Origin: Ruminococcus sp.
GTDB lineage: Bacteria > Bacillota > Clostridia > Oscillospirales > Acutalibacteraceae
Length of the DNA stretch: 64,000 nt
Direction: 5' to 3'
Assembly (NCBI GenBank): GCA_017416065.1
Contig: JAFQDM010000017.1
Location: 1-64,000, forward strand
The translations under genes were made by a program, and so were the position numbers. The first letter of the stretch is position 1; each line of letters starts with the position of its first letter. Shown here piece after piece: positions 1 through 10,200 of the stretch. The notes beneath the pieces were generated by a model that saw nothing but the letters and a program-made list of their open reading frames with translations, was not told the DNA's origin and did not search any database.

Positions 1-3000
1 CCTTGTCGTTCTTGAACACTACCATCTGCACTCCCTCAACCTTTACGCAAAACATAGCCTTATAGAAGTCGTTGCCTGAGGAGGTGAAGGTGTACTCACG
101 GTCTGTGCTTACGATTACTCCGGAGATGGGATTTGCCCAGCCCAGGAAGGTTGCGTCTGAGGTTGCGTTTGCAACTACAGTCACCTCCACGCCCTTGGGT
201 GCTCTGGAGTTTAAGTAGGTTGCACCCTGAGGACGGGCGCTGCCGCCGTCTACTGCAATGGTGAAGCCTGTGCCGCCTGATACCTCGATCTTGATCACAC
301 CTATTGAAGAAGGTGCTGCGGGGGCAGCGTTCTTCTTAAATACGGCTGTAACAACCGTATTATCTGTAATATTGGAGAAATCCTTGTCCCAACCTGTGAA
401 GGTATATCCATCCTTTGCAGGTGCTTGAGGTGCAACAGCTGCATTACCCTCCTCTACCATCTGAGAAGAAATGATTGCACCGTCACCATCAAGGAAGATT
501 ACCATATACTTGTTGGGCTCCTTGATAAGCTCATATTGAGCAACCAGCGTTGTGTTGCTTGTGATCTTATCATATTCGCCACTCCAGCCGGTAAAGGTGT
601 AGCCATCTCTTGAAGGAGCTTTTGGCGCTGTAGCTGATGCACCCTCCGCCACACTCTGTGTACTGAGCACCCGGCCGTTGTAGTCAACAAACACAACTGT
701 GTACTCGGCAACTGCGCTTACTGCCTTTGCCGTGAGTATATGATTCTTGGTATCAAGCGTAAAGGTTACGTTGCTCTTCTGAGAGAGAGTAATGCTCTGG
801 TTTGTGCCCATAGGCCATTCCATGGAATAATCTGCATTTGCTGCCTTGTATTCGTAACTTCCCGCTTCAAGGGTAAAGACTGCTGTGTACAGTCCGTCTT
901 CGCCCTTTGTCATCACGTCGGTGGTCTGCCAATTGTTAAAAGCACCACGCAGGTAATACACCTGCTCCGTCTGGGTATATACCGCAGTTACGATGAGATC
1001 TGAGGTTACGCTGTCATACTCTTTATCCCAGCCTGCAAAGGTGTATACGTATTCAACGTCAGCCGCCCTTGTGGGAGCCTGTGGTGCCTCAGCGGCCTCA
1101 CCTTCTGCAACCTTCTGTGTGCTGAGCACTGTGCCGTTGTAATCTGTAAATGTTACCGTATATGAAACTGCATCTCTCAGATATACGGCTGTAACTGTAA
1201 TACTCTCTGTAATATTTGAGAAGTCCTTATCCCAGCCTGAGAAAGTATATCCTTCCCTTGTGGGCTGCTCGGGTGCTATGGCAGCTTCTCCCTCAACAAC
1301 TATCTGTGAGTTCAGATGCTTGCCGTTATAATCCACAAACACAACAACATAGCAATTGCTCAGATCTGCGTTCTTTTCGTACTGAGCCGTAATCGTGACG
1401 TTGCTTACAATGTTATAGAAGTCTTTATCCCAACCTGTAAAGGTATATCCGTCTCTTGCAGGAGCCTCAGGTGCTGTTGCAGAATCGCCCTCGTAAACCT
1501 TCTGTTCAGAGATCACACGTCCGTCAAAATCTCTAAATATTACTGTATACTCGCTGGCTATAACTTCTGCATTTGCAACAAGAGTATGATTTACCGTATC
1601 CAGGGTAAAGGTAACCAAGCTGGTCTTATCAATAGTCAGACTCTGATTACCATTGATGGGCCACTGCATTGAGTAATCCTCGTTTGCAGCTTTATACTCA
1701 TAGGCACCCGGATGAAGCTCGATCTGTAACGTGTAAATTCCGTTTGAGCCCTTGGTCATACTCTGAACAGGATACCAATCGTTAAAGCTTCCTCGAATAT
1801 AATAGATCTGATCTGTCTTTGTAAACTGTGCTGTAATCGTTGTATCTGCAGAAATGCCGCTGAAGTTCTTATCCCAGCCGGCAAAGCTGTACACATACTC
1901 CACATCCGCCGGCCTTGAGGGCACCTGTGAGGGAGCAGTAGCAGATGTACCCTCTACCACACTCTGAGTACTGATTACTGTGCCGTCATAATTCTTGAAG
2001 GTTACCGTATAATACACGATATCCTTTGAATAAGCCGCAGTTATGGTCGTGTCTGCAGTGATGCTTGTGAAAGCTCTGTCCCAACCTACGAAGGTATATC
2101 CTTCACGGAAGGGCTCCTCGGGAGCAACTGCCGATGCACCGTATGCTACCTGCTGAGAGCTGAGCACAGTACCATCGTGGTCTACAAATTTAACTGTATA
2201 TTCCGCATAAACCACAAGCGTGTAGTTTGTGCAGATCACCTCGCCGTTATAAATCAGGTTAAGGCCTGTATATGTACCGGGAACAGATGTATTCACCACT
2301 CCGCCAACAGAATTGCGAAGCATACCCACCTCAATGGGGAAGGTTCTCGTTTCTACACCCTGTGCCGTCTGATAATTAACGGTAAAGGTACGAACTGCTG
2401 CGTCTGTTTCTGCCGATGCACGAACCTGAACGTCCTGAGCTGTATTTACCCATACGGTACCGGTCTTCTCGGCAACTACTGCCGAACCTGAAACATACTG
2501 CTCCTCAAGCACGTTCACGGTTATTTCTCCCACCGAAATGTCTGAAGCATCATCGTTGCGATAATAGGCATTTACAATGTAGGTATCTGACGTTCTTGAA
2601 TTATCCGTGCTGAAATCAGAGCTGAAATCAAGCCAATAATATCCGATTTTTCCTTCTGTACCGCTTGAAGGAGTGTGAAGATTCTTTCTGGATGCATCCG
2701 CCACAATGAAGTTCTCTGTAATCATATTGATCACATCGGATTTCGCTGTGCCTTCGTACACGTCGTAGCTCTGGATTCCCTGGCTTTGAACACTTTTCTT
2801 TCCTGTATCGGAAGCATATGTGTAAAGGCGAACCTTCAATGCATCAAGATTTGCTGCAACCTGATCTGCTGTATATACGGGTGCAGACCATTCGCCTGTT
2901 ACTGCGTCGCAGGTCAGCACGTAGAACTTGCTTCCGTCCTTGCGATAGATAAGGAAGGTTCCGTCGCCGAAGCTCTCGATCTGAACAGAGTCTGCAGGAG

Positions 3001-6000
3001 TAGTTGTACCAAACATATTTTCAGGTGTGTCGTCGGCAACCCAAAGGTATCTTTCCTGTGAGCCGTCTAAATCAGCGCCTTCCACAGAATACCAATAGGC
3101 ACCATTCTTCACTGCGTTAATTGTACCGTCGCTGTTAAACAGAGGGCCTATACCCTTGTGAATATACGTATGGTGATAGCGTTTTTCTCCGCCCAGATAC
3201 GTAGGTGAATTTCCACTGCTGTTAGTGTATGATAATTCATCTCCGCTACCTATAGAGCTGTTGTTGTAGCTTTCTTTGATCTGCTGCTTCATTATCCACA
3301 AGCCCTCGTCACGATTGCTGTGGTCAATGTAAACCAAATCCTCGTTAAGCGAGCCGTTGGAGTCTTCTCCGAAATAGAAAACATTATCTGCATTTCCGTT
3401 CTGATTATGCCTAAACGAAGTCGCACCCTCTGTCGGATTCGTCGCAGAGTATGACATAATATTCTTTGTTTTATCGTTCATAATCAGGTAACGGCTGTTA
3501 TAAGTGGGAACGGTTGCTCTGATAAACACAAAGCTGTTGCTTGATGTTTCGAGACTCACACCCTGCGAATAGTTTGCCGTAACGGTAAGATCGCTTGTAA
3601 TATTCTTAATGGGAGCACTCCAGCCCACAAAGGTGTATCCCTGCCTCATAGGTGCCGAAGGTGCAATTGCGGTTCCACCCTCCACAACCTTCTGAGTACT
3701 GAGCACAGTGCCGTCATAATCCTTAAATGTAACCGTGTAGGATCTCTCTTCCCAAACAGCGCTCAGAACGACCGTATCTCCTGAGCCAAGGCCCGTTTTA
3801 GAAACTGAGGTTCCGTCTGAATAGACATAATAGTCGTAACCCTCAGGCTGTGATCCCTGTTTATAGAAGCCTGTGGTGGAACCGTTTGTATAGCGATACT
3901 GATCCGTTGCCTCTCTGTAGCAGGACCATCCGATAAAGTTATATCCGTCTTTGGTAAACTTGTTCTTGGAGATAGGCGTAGAAACACCGTAAATAACCTT
4001 CTGGTCAGGCATTGTGCCTTCTCCGCCGTTTGCTTCAAATCTGAAATAGAAGTGCTCCGTGAAATCCCATACCGCATACAGAGTTACTACGTCACGGTCT
4101 GACGACGACTGCTTTGAAACAGAAGCCTTATCTGCGTAGACCTTGAGCGTATAGGAATCCGGGGATTCTGAATACTCTGCCCATGTAAGCCATTTACCGT
4201 CACCGTTTGCATCTGTAAACAGCCACTTATCATCTGACCGGCGATGTGCGTGCCAACCTACAAAGTCATAGTTTTCTTTTGTAAATGCGTTTGCTGAAAG
4301 TTTTGTTGTGGTTCCGTATGTAACGTTGGTAGCTGCCATGGTGCCTTCTGCGCCATTGGCATTGTATTCAACGGTATATGTTGTAGCATCCGTGTCCACG
4401 GGGATCCACTGTGCTATAAATTGCACCTCATCGTACTTGGCGGTGCATATTGATGTTGTGATGTATTGGTCTGCATAGAGAGTCAATCTGTAGCCGGCAG
4501 GCTGATTTCCGGGTATGTAACCTGAGTTGTCAGAGCCGTTGCCGTAAATATAAGATCCGGGCTCAGTGCGACACACATACCAACCTGCGAACTCATAACC
4601 GCTTCTTGTAAATTTATTCTTGCTGATGCAGGAAGGTACACCATAGGTGTGGGTTGAGTCTGCCATAGTACCCGAGCCTCCGTTTGCCAGGTACTTGATG
4701 GTATAAGTATGTTTTCCCCATACTGCATACATTCTGACCGTATCTCCGGTTCCGAGTCCTGTGGTTGCCACATACTCACCATCGTCGAAGATGTAGTATG
4801 AGTATCCTGCAGGAATATCGCTCTTTGCATACCAACCAAAGCTGGAGCCGTTTGTACAGAACCATTCTTTTGATGCTTCTCTGTAGGCTCTCCAACCCTT
4901 AAAAGTATAGTCTGTGCGTGTAAACTTATTTGCGTTGATAGCAGTTGAGGTACCATAGGTAATAGTCTGGTTTGCCATTGTGCCGGTACCGTCATTGGGA
5001 TAGAACTTCAGAATGAAGTTTGTTTTTTCCGTTGTTGTACCGCCGGAGCTTCCACCCGAATCGCCCGAGTCGCCCGAGTCGCCTGAATCGCCTGAATCTC
5101 CGCCTGTATTTCCACCGGAAACCGTACCCTCGTATCCGTTAAATCCATAGGTTTTGACAATTGTAGGATAGTCTTTGTAGGCAAGGTCTGCATCGTAGGG
5201 ACCGTAAGTCACTCCGCCGTAAGTAAAGTAGTGCTTGTCTGTCCACTGATACATACCGTACTTTGTGCTGTAATAGCTGCCATAGGTGCTGTAGCCTGCA
5301 TCGTAGGTTCCGTCGCCTGCATAATGAGCAACCCAGCCCTCGTAGTAATCTCTCAGGCCTGCGGTTGTGATCCAATTCTGCTCCATCCAGCTGGCCATAC
5401 TGTACATACCTACCAGGTAGCCCGCCTCTTCAAGAGTTCCCATAAATTCCTCGCATATAGCAATGGCGGTTGCCTGAGAAAGTCCGCTTTGAGAGGAATC
5501 CTCGTAGTCAAAATAAATAGGATACTCAAACTTCTTGCCCTTGATGTAGCTCATACAATCTTCTACATCGGCAGTAGCTCCTGCAACCGACGTGCAATAA
5601 GCATAATAATACGCACCAACATTCAGACCTGCCGCTTTAGCCTTTGAGTAGTAGGTCTCAAAATACGTATCCTTACCGTTGGTGGTGCCGCATCTGAGGA
5701 TAACAAAGCTGTATCCCGCCGCTTTTATGGCAGAGAAGTTAACGTTATCCTCCTGCCAGGAAGAAAGGTCAAGGCCTTTTGTGAGTATAGTGCCCGTGCC
5801 CGACATTCCTCCGTCGTAACCGTTTTCATATCCTGTTCCGGAGGAAGACCCTCCCGACGAAGAACCGCCCGAGGACGATCCTCCCGACGAGGTTCCGTCC
5901 GGATTAATAAGCTTGCCCGATTTAAGCAAGGACAAGAGCAATTCATTCTGCTCTGCCGTTCCCGAAAAACCGGTAATTCCGTTAGCGGCCGCAATTCTTT

Positions 6001-7042
6001 GATGCAACTCCCAATCGCAGGAAACGCCTATGGAAGACATTGCTCCGTAGAAGGTAGTCTGGGACGAATCACACGCAGGATAGTAAGAAGGCTCCACATA
6101 ATCGGGATTCAGAAGCTTTCCTGCTTTGAGCAGATTCAGAAGCGTGGTATTCTGCTCTGCCGTGCCCTCAAAGTCTGCAATTCCGTTAAACTCTGCAATC
6201 TTTGTATGCAGTGTCCAGTCACAGGTAACGCCGATGGACTCCATTGCAGAATAAAAAGACTCGTAGCTGGAGCTGCAAGCGGGATAGTATTTGGAGTTAG
6301 CAGAAACAGTGCCACCGCTTACGTCGTCGCCTGTTGAGCCGTCAGGGGCAGCAGGCACTGTGCCTGTGTATCTCTGAATTGTGTAGTAAGAACCGTACTT
6401 TGATCCCAGAGAAGACGGAGTATAATAAGACCTCTTAAGCTGAGGAGGCGTCTGCTCCGTAATTTCTATCTGTGTCAGATTACCGCTTGAATCATAGGTA
6501 AGACCCGTGACAAGTACAACGTGGCCCACATCATTTGAGTTGAGTGCATCGCCAAGCTGCAGATTATATGCGTTGGAGGCTGTGCACAAGCCGTAATTTG
6601 TGGACACCTGAGGAATAGAGTACGTTGTCTTTCTGTCTATACCCCAGCACCAGGAAACAAACGCAGAACAGTCCGTTGCATAATAGGTAGAATATGTACT
6701 GCCGTAACTGGATTGATAGGTATAGAACGAGCTGCTTGCAGATGCAGCTCCCGAAATAAATGTTTCAATAGAAACACCGTAGCCTATATAATATCCTGAG
6801 TTAATAGGCTGTCCGTAGGGTAACCGGTATGTACTACCCTGATAGAAGTAGTAATTACCGTTCCAACCCGCAACAGTCTTCTGGCTTACCCAGGTAATGT
6901 TATACAGGTAGTTTGCTCTTGCATCAATGTTTAGCTGGCTTGTTGTTGCCGCATTGACCGGAGTCTTTGCAAAAGAAATTCCGGTTAAAACGCTCAGCAA
7001 AACAATTACAGCTAACATAATGCTGGTTATTCGTTTTACCAT
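1..7042 (-). CDS. Giant secreted cell-wall hydrolase (NlpC/P60-like + GH25 + InlB repeats + starch-binding-like modules), 3' end outside window
   Basis: The frame is open from an ATG at 7042 to the left edge, at least 2347 residues, so the C-terminus is missing. GAGGTG lies just upstream of the ATG. In order: a signal peptide (about 1-30); a cysteine-peptidase-like domain (about 60-215) with DCSAFVSW and GHVVLVTG supplying the Cys and His of NlpC/P60 or CHAP amidases; two copies of a roughly 60-residue module (about 255-380, core GTAEQN then LLKxGKL) known from C-termini of clostridial lysins; a Gly/Ser linker; a GH25 muramidase-like domain (about 415-635) with KGLDLSSWQ and YFDYED; a GDS-repeat linker; then many InlB/Flg_new repeats (GYTFxGW). 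At least two modules resembling CBM20/CBM48 starch-binding folds (RGSFNDW at about 1830 bp, RGAFNNW at about 980 bp) are interspersed. It probably cleaves peptidoglycan outside the cell. The combination with glycan-binding modules is odd. The domain calls are by motif recognition only. Confidence 0.85.
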   Translation of the reverse strand, partial: MVKRITSIMLAVIVLLSVLTGISFAKTPVNAATTSQLNIDARANYLYNITWVSQKTVAGWNGNYYFYQGSTYRLPYGQPINSGYYIGYGVSIETFISGAASASSSFYTYQSSYGSTYSTYYATDCSAFVSWCWGIDRKTTYSIPQVSTNYGLCTASNAYNLQLGDALNSNDVGHVVLVTGLTYDSSGNLTQIEITEQTPPQLKRSYYTPSSLGSKYGSYYTIQRYTGTVPAAPDGSTGDDVSGGTVSANSKYYPACSSSYESFYSAMESIGVTCDWTLHTKIAEFNGIADFEGTAEQNTTLLNLLKAGKLLNPDYVEPSYYPACDSSQTTFYGAMSSIGVSCDWELHQRIAAANGITGFSGTAEQNELLLSLLKSGKLINPDGTSSGGSSSGGSSSGGSSSGTGYENGYDGGMSGTGTILTKGLDLSSWQEDNVNFSAIKAAGYSFVILRCGTTNGKDTYFETYYSKAKAAGLNVGAYYYAYCTSVAGATADVEDCMSYIKGKKFEYPIYFDYEDSSQSGLSQATAIAICEEFMGTLEEAGYLVGMYSMASWMEQNWITTAGLRDYYEGWVAHYAGDGTYDAGYSTYGSYYSTKYGMYQWTDKHYFTYGGVTYGPYDADLAYKDYPTIVKTYGFNGYEGTVSGGNTGGDSGDSGDSGDSGDSGGSSGGTTTEKTNFILKFYPNDGTGTMANQTITYGTSTAINANKFTRTDYTFKGWRAYREASKEWFCTNGSSFGWYAKSDIPAGYSYYIFDDGEYVATTGLGTGDTVRMYAVWGKHTYTIKYLANGGSGTMADSTHTYGVPSCISKNKFTRSGYEFAGWYVCRTEPGSYIYGNGSDNSGYIPGNQPAGYRLTLYADQYITTSICTAKYDEVQFIAQWIPVDTDATTYTVEYNANGAEGTMAATNVTYGTTTKLSANAFTKENYDFVGWHAHRRSDDKWLFTDANGDGKWLTWAEYSESPDSYTLKVYADKASVSKQSSSDRDVVTLYAVWDFTEHFYFRFEANGGEGTMPDQKVIYGVSTPISKNKFTKDGYNFIGWSCYREATDQYRYTNGSTTGFYKQGSQPEGYDYYVYSDGTSVSKTGLGSGDTVVLSAVWEERSYTVTFKDYDGTVLSTQKVVEGGTAIAPSAPMRQGYTFVGWSAPIKNITSDLTVTANYSQGVSLETSSNSFVFIRATVPTYNSRYLIMNDKTKNIMSYSATNPTEGATSFRHNQNGNADNVFYFGEDSNGSLNEDLVYIDHSNRDEGLWIMKQQIKESYNNSSIGSGDELSYTNSSGNSPTYLGGEKRYHHTYIHKGIGPLFNSDGTINAVKNGAYWYSVEGADLDGSQERYLWVADDTPENMFGTTTPADSVQIESFGDGTFLIYRKDGSKFYVLTCDAVTGEWSAPVYTADQVAANLDALKVRLYTYASDTGKKSVQSQGIQSYDVYEGTAKSDVINMITENFIVADASRKNLHTPSSGTEGKIGYYWLDFSSDFSTDNSRTSDTYIVNAYYRNDDASDISVGEITVNVLEEQYVSGSAVVAEKTGTVWVNTAQDVQVRASAETDAAVRTFTVNYQTAQGVETRTFPIEVGMLRNSVGGVVNTSVPGTYTGLNLIYNGEVICTNYTLVVYAEYTVKFVDHDGTVLSSQQVAYGASAVAPEEPFREGYTFVGWDRAFTSITADTTITAAYSKDIVYYTVTFKNYDGTVISTQSVVEGTSATAPSQVPSRPADVEYVYSFAGWDKNFSGISADTTITAQFTKTDQIYYIRGSFNDWYPVQSMTKGSNGIYTLQIELHPGAYEYKAANEDYSMQWPINGNQSLTIDKTSLVTFTLDTVNHTLVANAEVIASEYTVIFRDFDGRVISEQKVYEGDSATAPEAPARDGYTFTGWDKDFYNIVSNVTITAQYEKNADLSNCYVVVFVDYNGKHLNSQIVVEGEAAIAPEQPTREGYTFSGWDKDFSNITESITVTAVYLRDAVSYTVTFTDYNGTVLSTQKVAEGEAAEAPQAPTRAADVEYVYTFAGWDKEYDSVTSDLIVTAVYTQTEQVYYLRGAFNNWQTTDVMTKGEDGLYTAVFTLEAGSYEYKAANADYSMEWPMGTNQSITLSQKSNVTFTLDTKNHILTAKAVSAVAEYTVVFVDYNGRVLSTQSVAEGASATAPKAPSRDGYTFTGWSGEYDKITSNTTLVAQYELIKEPNKYMVIFLDGDGAIISSQMVEEGNAAVAPQAPAKDGYTFTGWDKDFSNITDNTVVTAVFKKNAAPAAPSSIGVIKIEVSGGTGFTIAVDGGSARPQGATYLNSRAPKGVEVTVVANATSDATFLGWANPISGVIVSTDREYTFTSSGNDFYKAMFCVKVEGVQMVVFKNDK
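5054..5102 (-). repeat. Tandem GDS linker repeat
   Basis: A 9-base unit encoding Gly-Asp-Ser is repeated about five times inside the giant hydrolase, between the GH25 domain and the first InlB-type repeat. A second low-complexity linker, SSGG repeated, lies at about 5835-5895. Both are likely flexible spacers and could be prone to slippage. Confidence 0.75.
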
Positions 7043-7099
7043 AGCTGCACCTCAAATCATTTATTATGTATCTTTGAAAATACACAAGTGTTCAATTAT

Positions 7100-7127
7100 A
7101 TTTTACACTATTGATATAAAAAGTCAA
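7100..7127 (-). promoter_or_regulatory. Predicted sigma-A promoter of the giant hydrolase gene
   Basis: On the minus strand TTGACT (7122-7127) and TAAAAT (7100-7105) are separated by 16 bp, about 60 bp upstream of the ATG at 7042. The spacing is slightly short. This is a motif-based call. Confidence 0.55.
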
Positions 7128-7181
7128 CATTTACCGTATTATATATGGCATTTTACATATTTTAAGCTCTCGCAAAGCATA

Positions 7182-7214
7182 CAGGAGGGCTTTACCCTGA
7201 GTAAAGCCCTCCTG
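7182..7214 (-). terminator. Hairpin between the two large surface-protein genes
   Basis: A perfect 14-bp stem (7182-7195 with 7201-7214) and a 5-base loop lie just downstream of the GLUG protein stop codon. It probably ends that transcript. The following T-run is weak, so termination may be incomplete. Confidence 0.7.
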
Positions 7215-7233
7215 CGTCCTGTGTATTAAAACT

Positions 7234-10200
7234 TTATTTATATGTATATTCCGATGCCGTATTGGCAAAGTGTGCCAGGGCACTTACAACCGCCCAAAGC
7301 TCCTCTTTGCCTGCATTCTGAGCCAGGGCACCGTAGCTGTAGATAGTATAATCCAGAGTAATGCCGCCGAGGCTTACCTTTAAGCTGTTTGCACCCATCA
7401 TATGAGCAGGGATATCACTTATTGTAAGCACATAAAGGTTTCCGTTCTTCTTAAGGGTCGCCGGATAATCACAGCTGATCTCAAGGCTCTGGGCATCAAC
7501 ACCCTCGTCAATAATGAAATAATGCTTGAACGCAAGCTCTGTTTTGAGAGAAAGTGCTGTACCGTAGTATGTAACGCCTGACTCCTCACCCTCAAGTGTA
7601 AAGGGAGCACCTGCAAAGCCGAAAAGTTCTGCTGCCTTTTCTTCTGCTGTCATAAGCTCTGTATCGTTTGCAAGATTATCAGTATTGTAGTTAAAGTAAA
7701 TCTGAGCCTGAGCACCGTAGTTAAGCATTTTCTTTACAAGCTCCTGCTCTTTTGCATACTTCACAGTGTCTGAGAGGATAACCTCTGCATATTCCTGAAC
7801 AGTATAGTCATCAAGCTGGAGTTCAGACTCGCTTGTAATAAGCTTTGCTTTGATTACAGAAGTCATTTCCTTAGCCGCAACCTCGCAGGTGAATACATAG
7901 TAGTCGCCTGACTTTACTGCTTCGCTTACAGGAATTTCAACAGTATAAGTTGAGCCTGTGTCGGGAACTGTGAATACCATTTTTGCATTTGCGTCATTCA
8001 GAGTTTCCTCTGTAAGGCTCATATAGTAGTTTACGGCAATCTTGTCGCCAAGGCCAATGGTGTAACCCTCAAGATTATCGGTCTGAACTGTGTTGGTATA
8101 ACCTGTAATATTGCCCTGGGAATCCTTAACTGCGTAAACCTTGTCACCGCCGAGTACAGGAAGCTCGTCTGTGCCGATTTTCTGACCCCAGATTTCTTCT
8201 GTCTGAGTGCCTTGTAAGAGGTAAGCAACCTCGCCGCCCTTAAACTGCTCTGCAGTTTTTGCCTCGGCAGAGCCGACTATGTCCTCCGCTTTAGTAGTAT
8301 CATTCATACCAATACCACCTTCATAGGCGGTATCTAAATAGTAGCAGTTGGTAATTGTGCCGGTCTGGTTAGCACCAGCCACGCCACCTATATAATCATT
8401 TGCACCACTAACTTCACCTGTGTTATAACAATTCGAAATTATGCCCTCAGAAATTTTACCAACAACACCGCCAACCTCATAAGAACCACTAACTTCACCT
8501 GTATTGTAGCAGTTTGTGATTGTGCCGCTATAGTTTGTACCAGTCACACCACCAACAAATTCATTTCCCTCGATTATGCCCGTGTTGTAACAGCTTGTGA
8601 TTGTGCCTTCGTTTACACCGACAACACCACCTATAGCAAATGTGCTACTAACAACGCCTGAGTTGTAGCAGTTTGTGATTGTGCCATTGTTGCTACCAAC
8701 TACGCCACCTACAGCAGATAAACCTTTGAAATATGAATTGATTACGCCTGTGTTTTTAACTGCACCATTTTCACCTATGCGGCCGAACAAACCTACACAA
8801 AATGCTTTGGCGTTATTAAAGTAAAGACCTGAAACAGTTTTGTTGTTGCCGTCAAAAGTACCTGTGTACATATAGTCAGTGTTACCGATAGGTGTCCAAG
8901 CTCTGGCGTCTGTGGATTCTGAAGTCATAACGCCTTCGTTTACAACAATGTCTGCTGTAAGGATAGCGTTTGCAGATGTGTTGCCTGAGTTTACTGATTC
9001 TGCAAACCAGTAAAGCTGACCTGCATTACCGATTTCATAAACGCCGTCTTCGTTAAGTGTTGCAGGCTCATATCCGCCGCAAACTGTGCAGAAGCCGTTT
9101 ACAAAGTTATGCTTACCATTTTCGTTTGCGTTGCTGTAAGCAAGCTCACCAATACAGTTTTCTACCTGATAAACCTTGTCACCGCCGAATACGGGGTAAG
9201 TGTCCTCGCCGATTTTCTGACCCCAGATATGCTCAGGTTCAGTCTGAACATACTCGCCCAGCTCATCGTCCCAGATTTCTTCGCCGACTACACCTGACTG
9301 CAAGAGGTAAGCTACCTCGCCGCTATTAAACTGCTCAGCAGTCTTGAAAGTCAAGCCGTCCTCATCATGAATTTCTTCGCCAGCAAGATAATAGCAGTTT
9401 GTGATTGTGCCGTAGTTGTTATTTCCTACGAAAGAGTCAGATGTAGAGTATGAATTACTTACTTCGCCGTAGTTATAACCAACCACAGCAGCACCTGAGC
9501 TTACAGTAACTATCTCAACATTTTCTGCATAGCAGTTCTTGATATAACTGAAATCGTTATAACCCGCAATACCGCCTACATAGTAGTTACCCTCGAAGTA
9601 GCTGTCCTTAATACCAAGGTTTGAAATTTCTGCACCCCAACCTATGGCACCGAACAAACCTATATAATTAAGCTCGCTCTTAGCGTAAAGACCGCTGATA
9701 GAGTGACCCTGACCATCAAATGTACCACAATATGGCATGGATGAAGATTCACCGATAGGAATCCACTCTCTGAGGTTCTCAGCATTCAGATCTTCATTTA
9801 CGATAATATCGTCTGTCAACACAGCTCTTGAGTAGTTATCATTAGCTACTGCAACTTCTCCGAACCAATAAAGCTGACCTGCGTTTGAGATTTCGTAATA
9901 ATCATCCCACTCGTCATCGGGAGTACCGTTATCGTTCAGAGTTGCAGGCTGATAACCTCCGCACTCTGAGCAGAAGCCGTTTTCATCAATATCGGTATGC
10001 ACATCGCTTTTGAGCACTTGGGTATAAGTCTCAGTAAACTCTCTATCCAAAATTGTGAAATTAAAGCTCCACTCTCTGCTGCCAGGATTCTGGCAGTTTA
10101 TGGGTGTCGTCTCAAAAAGCAGCTCTGCATCACCGCTGACGGAATCTACCCACTCTTCACAATCTGCACAGTAAAGGTCAATATAAACATAGCAATCTCC

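Noticed and set aside
8330..8765. Regular DNA repeats that could suggest a CRISPR array
   Set aside because: The repeats code for GLUG protein units in frame, vary along their length and have no unique spacers.
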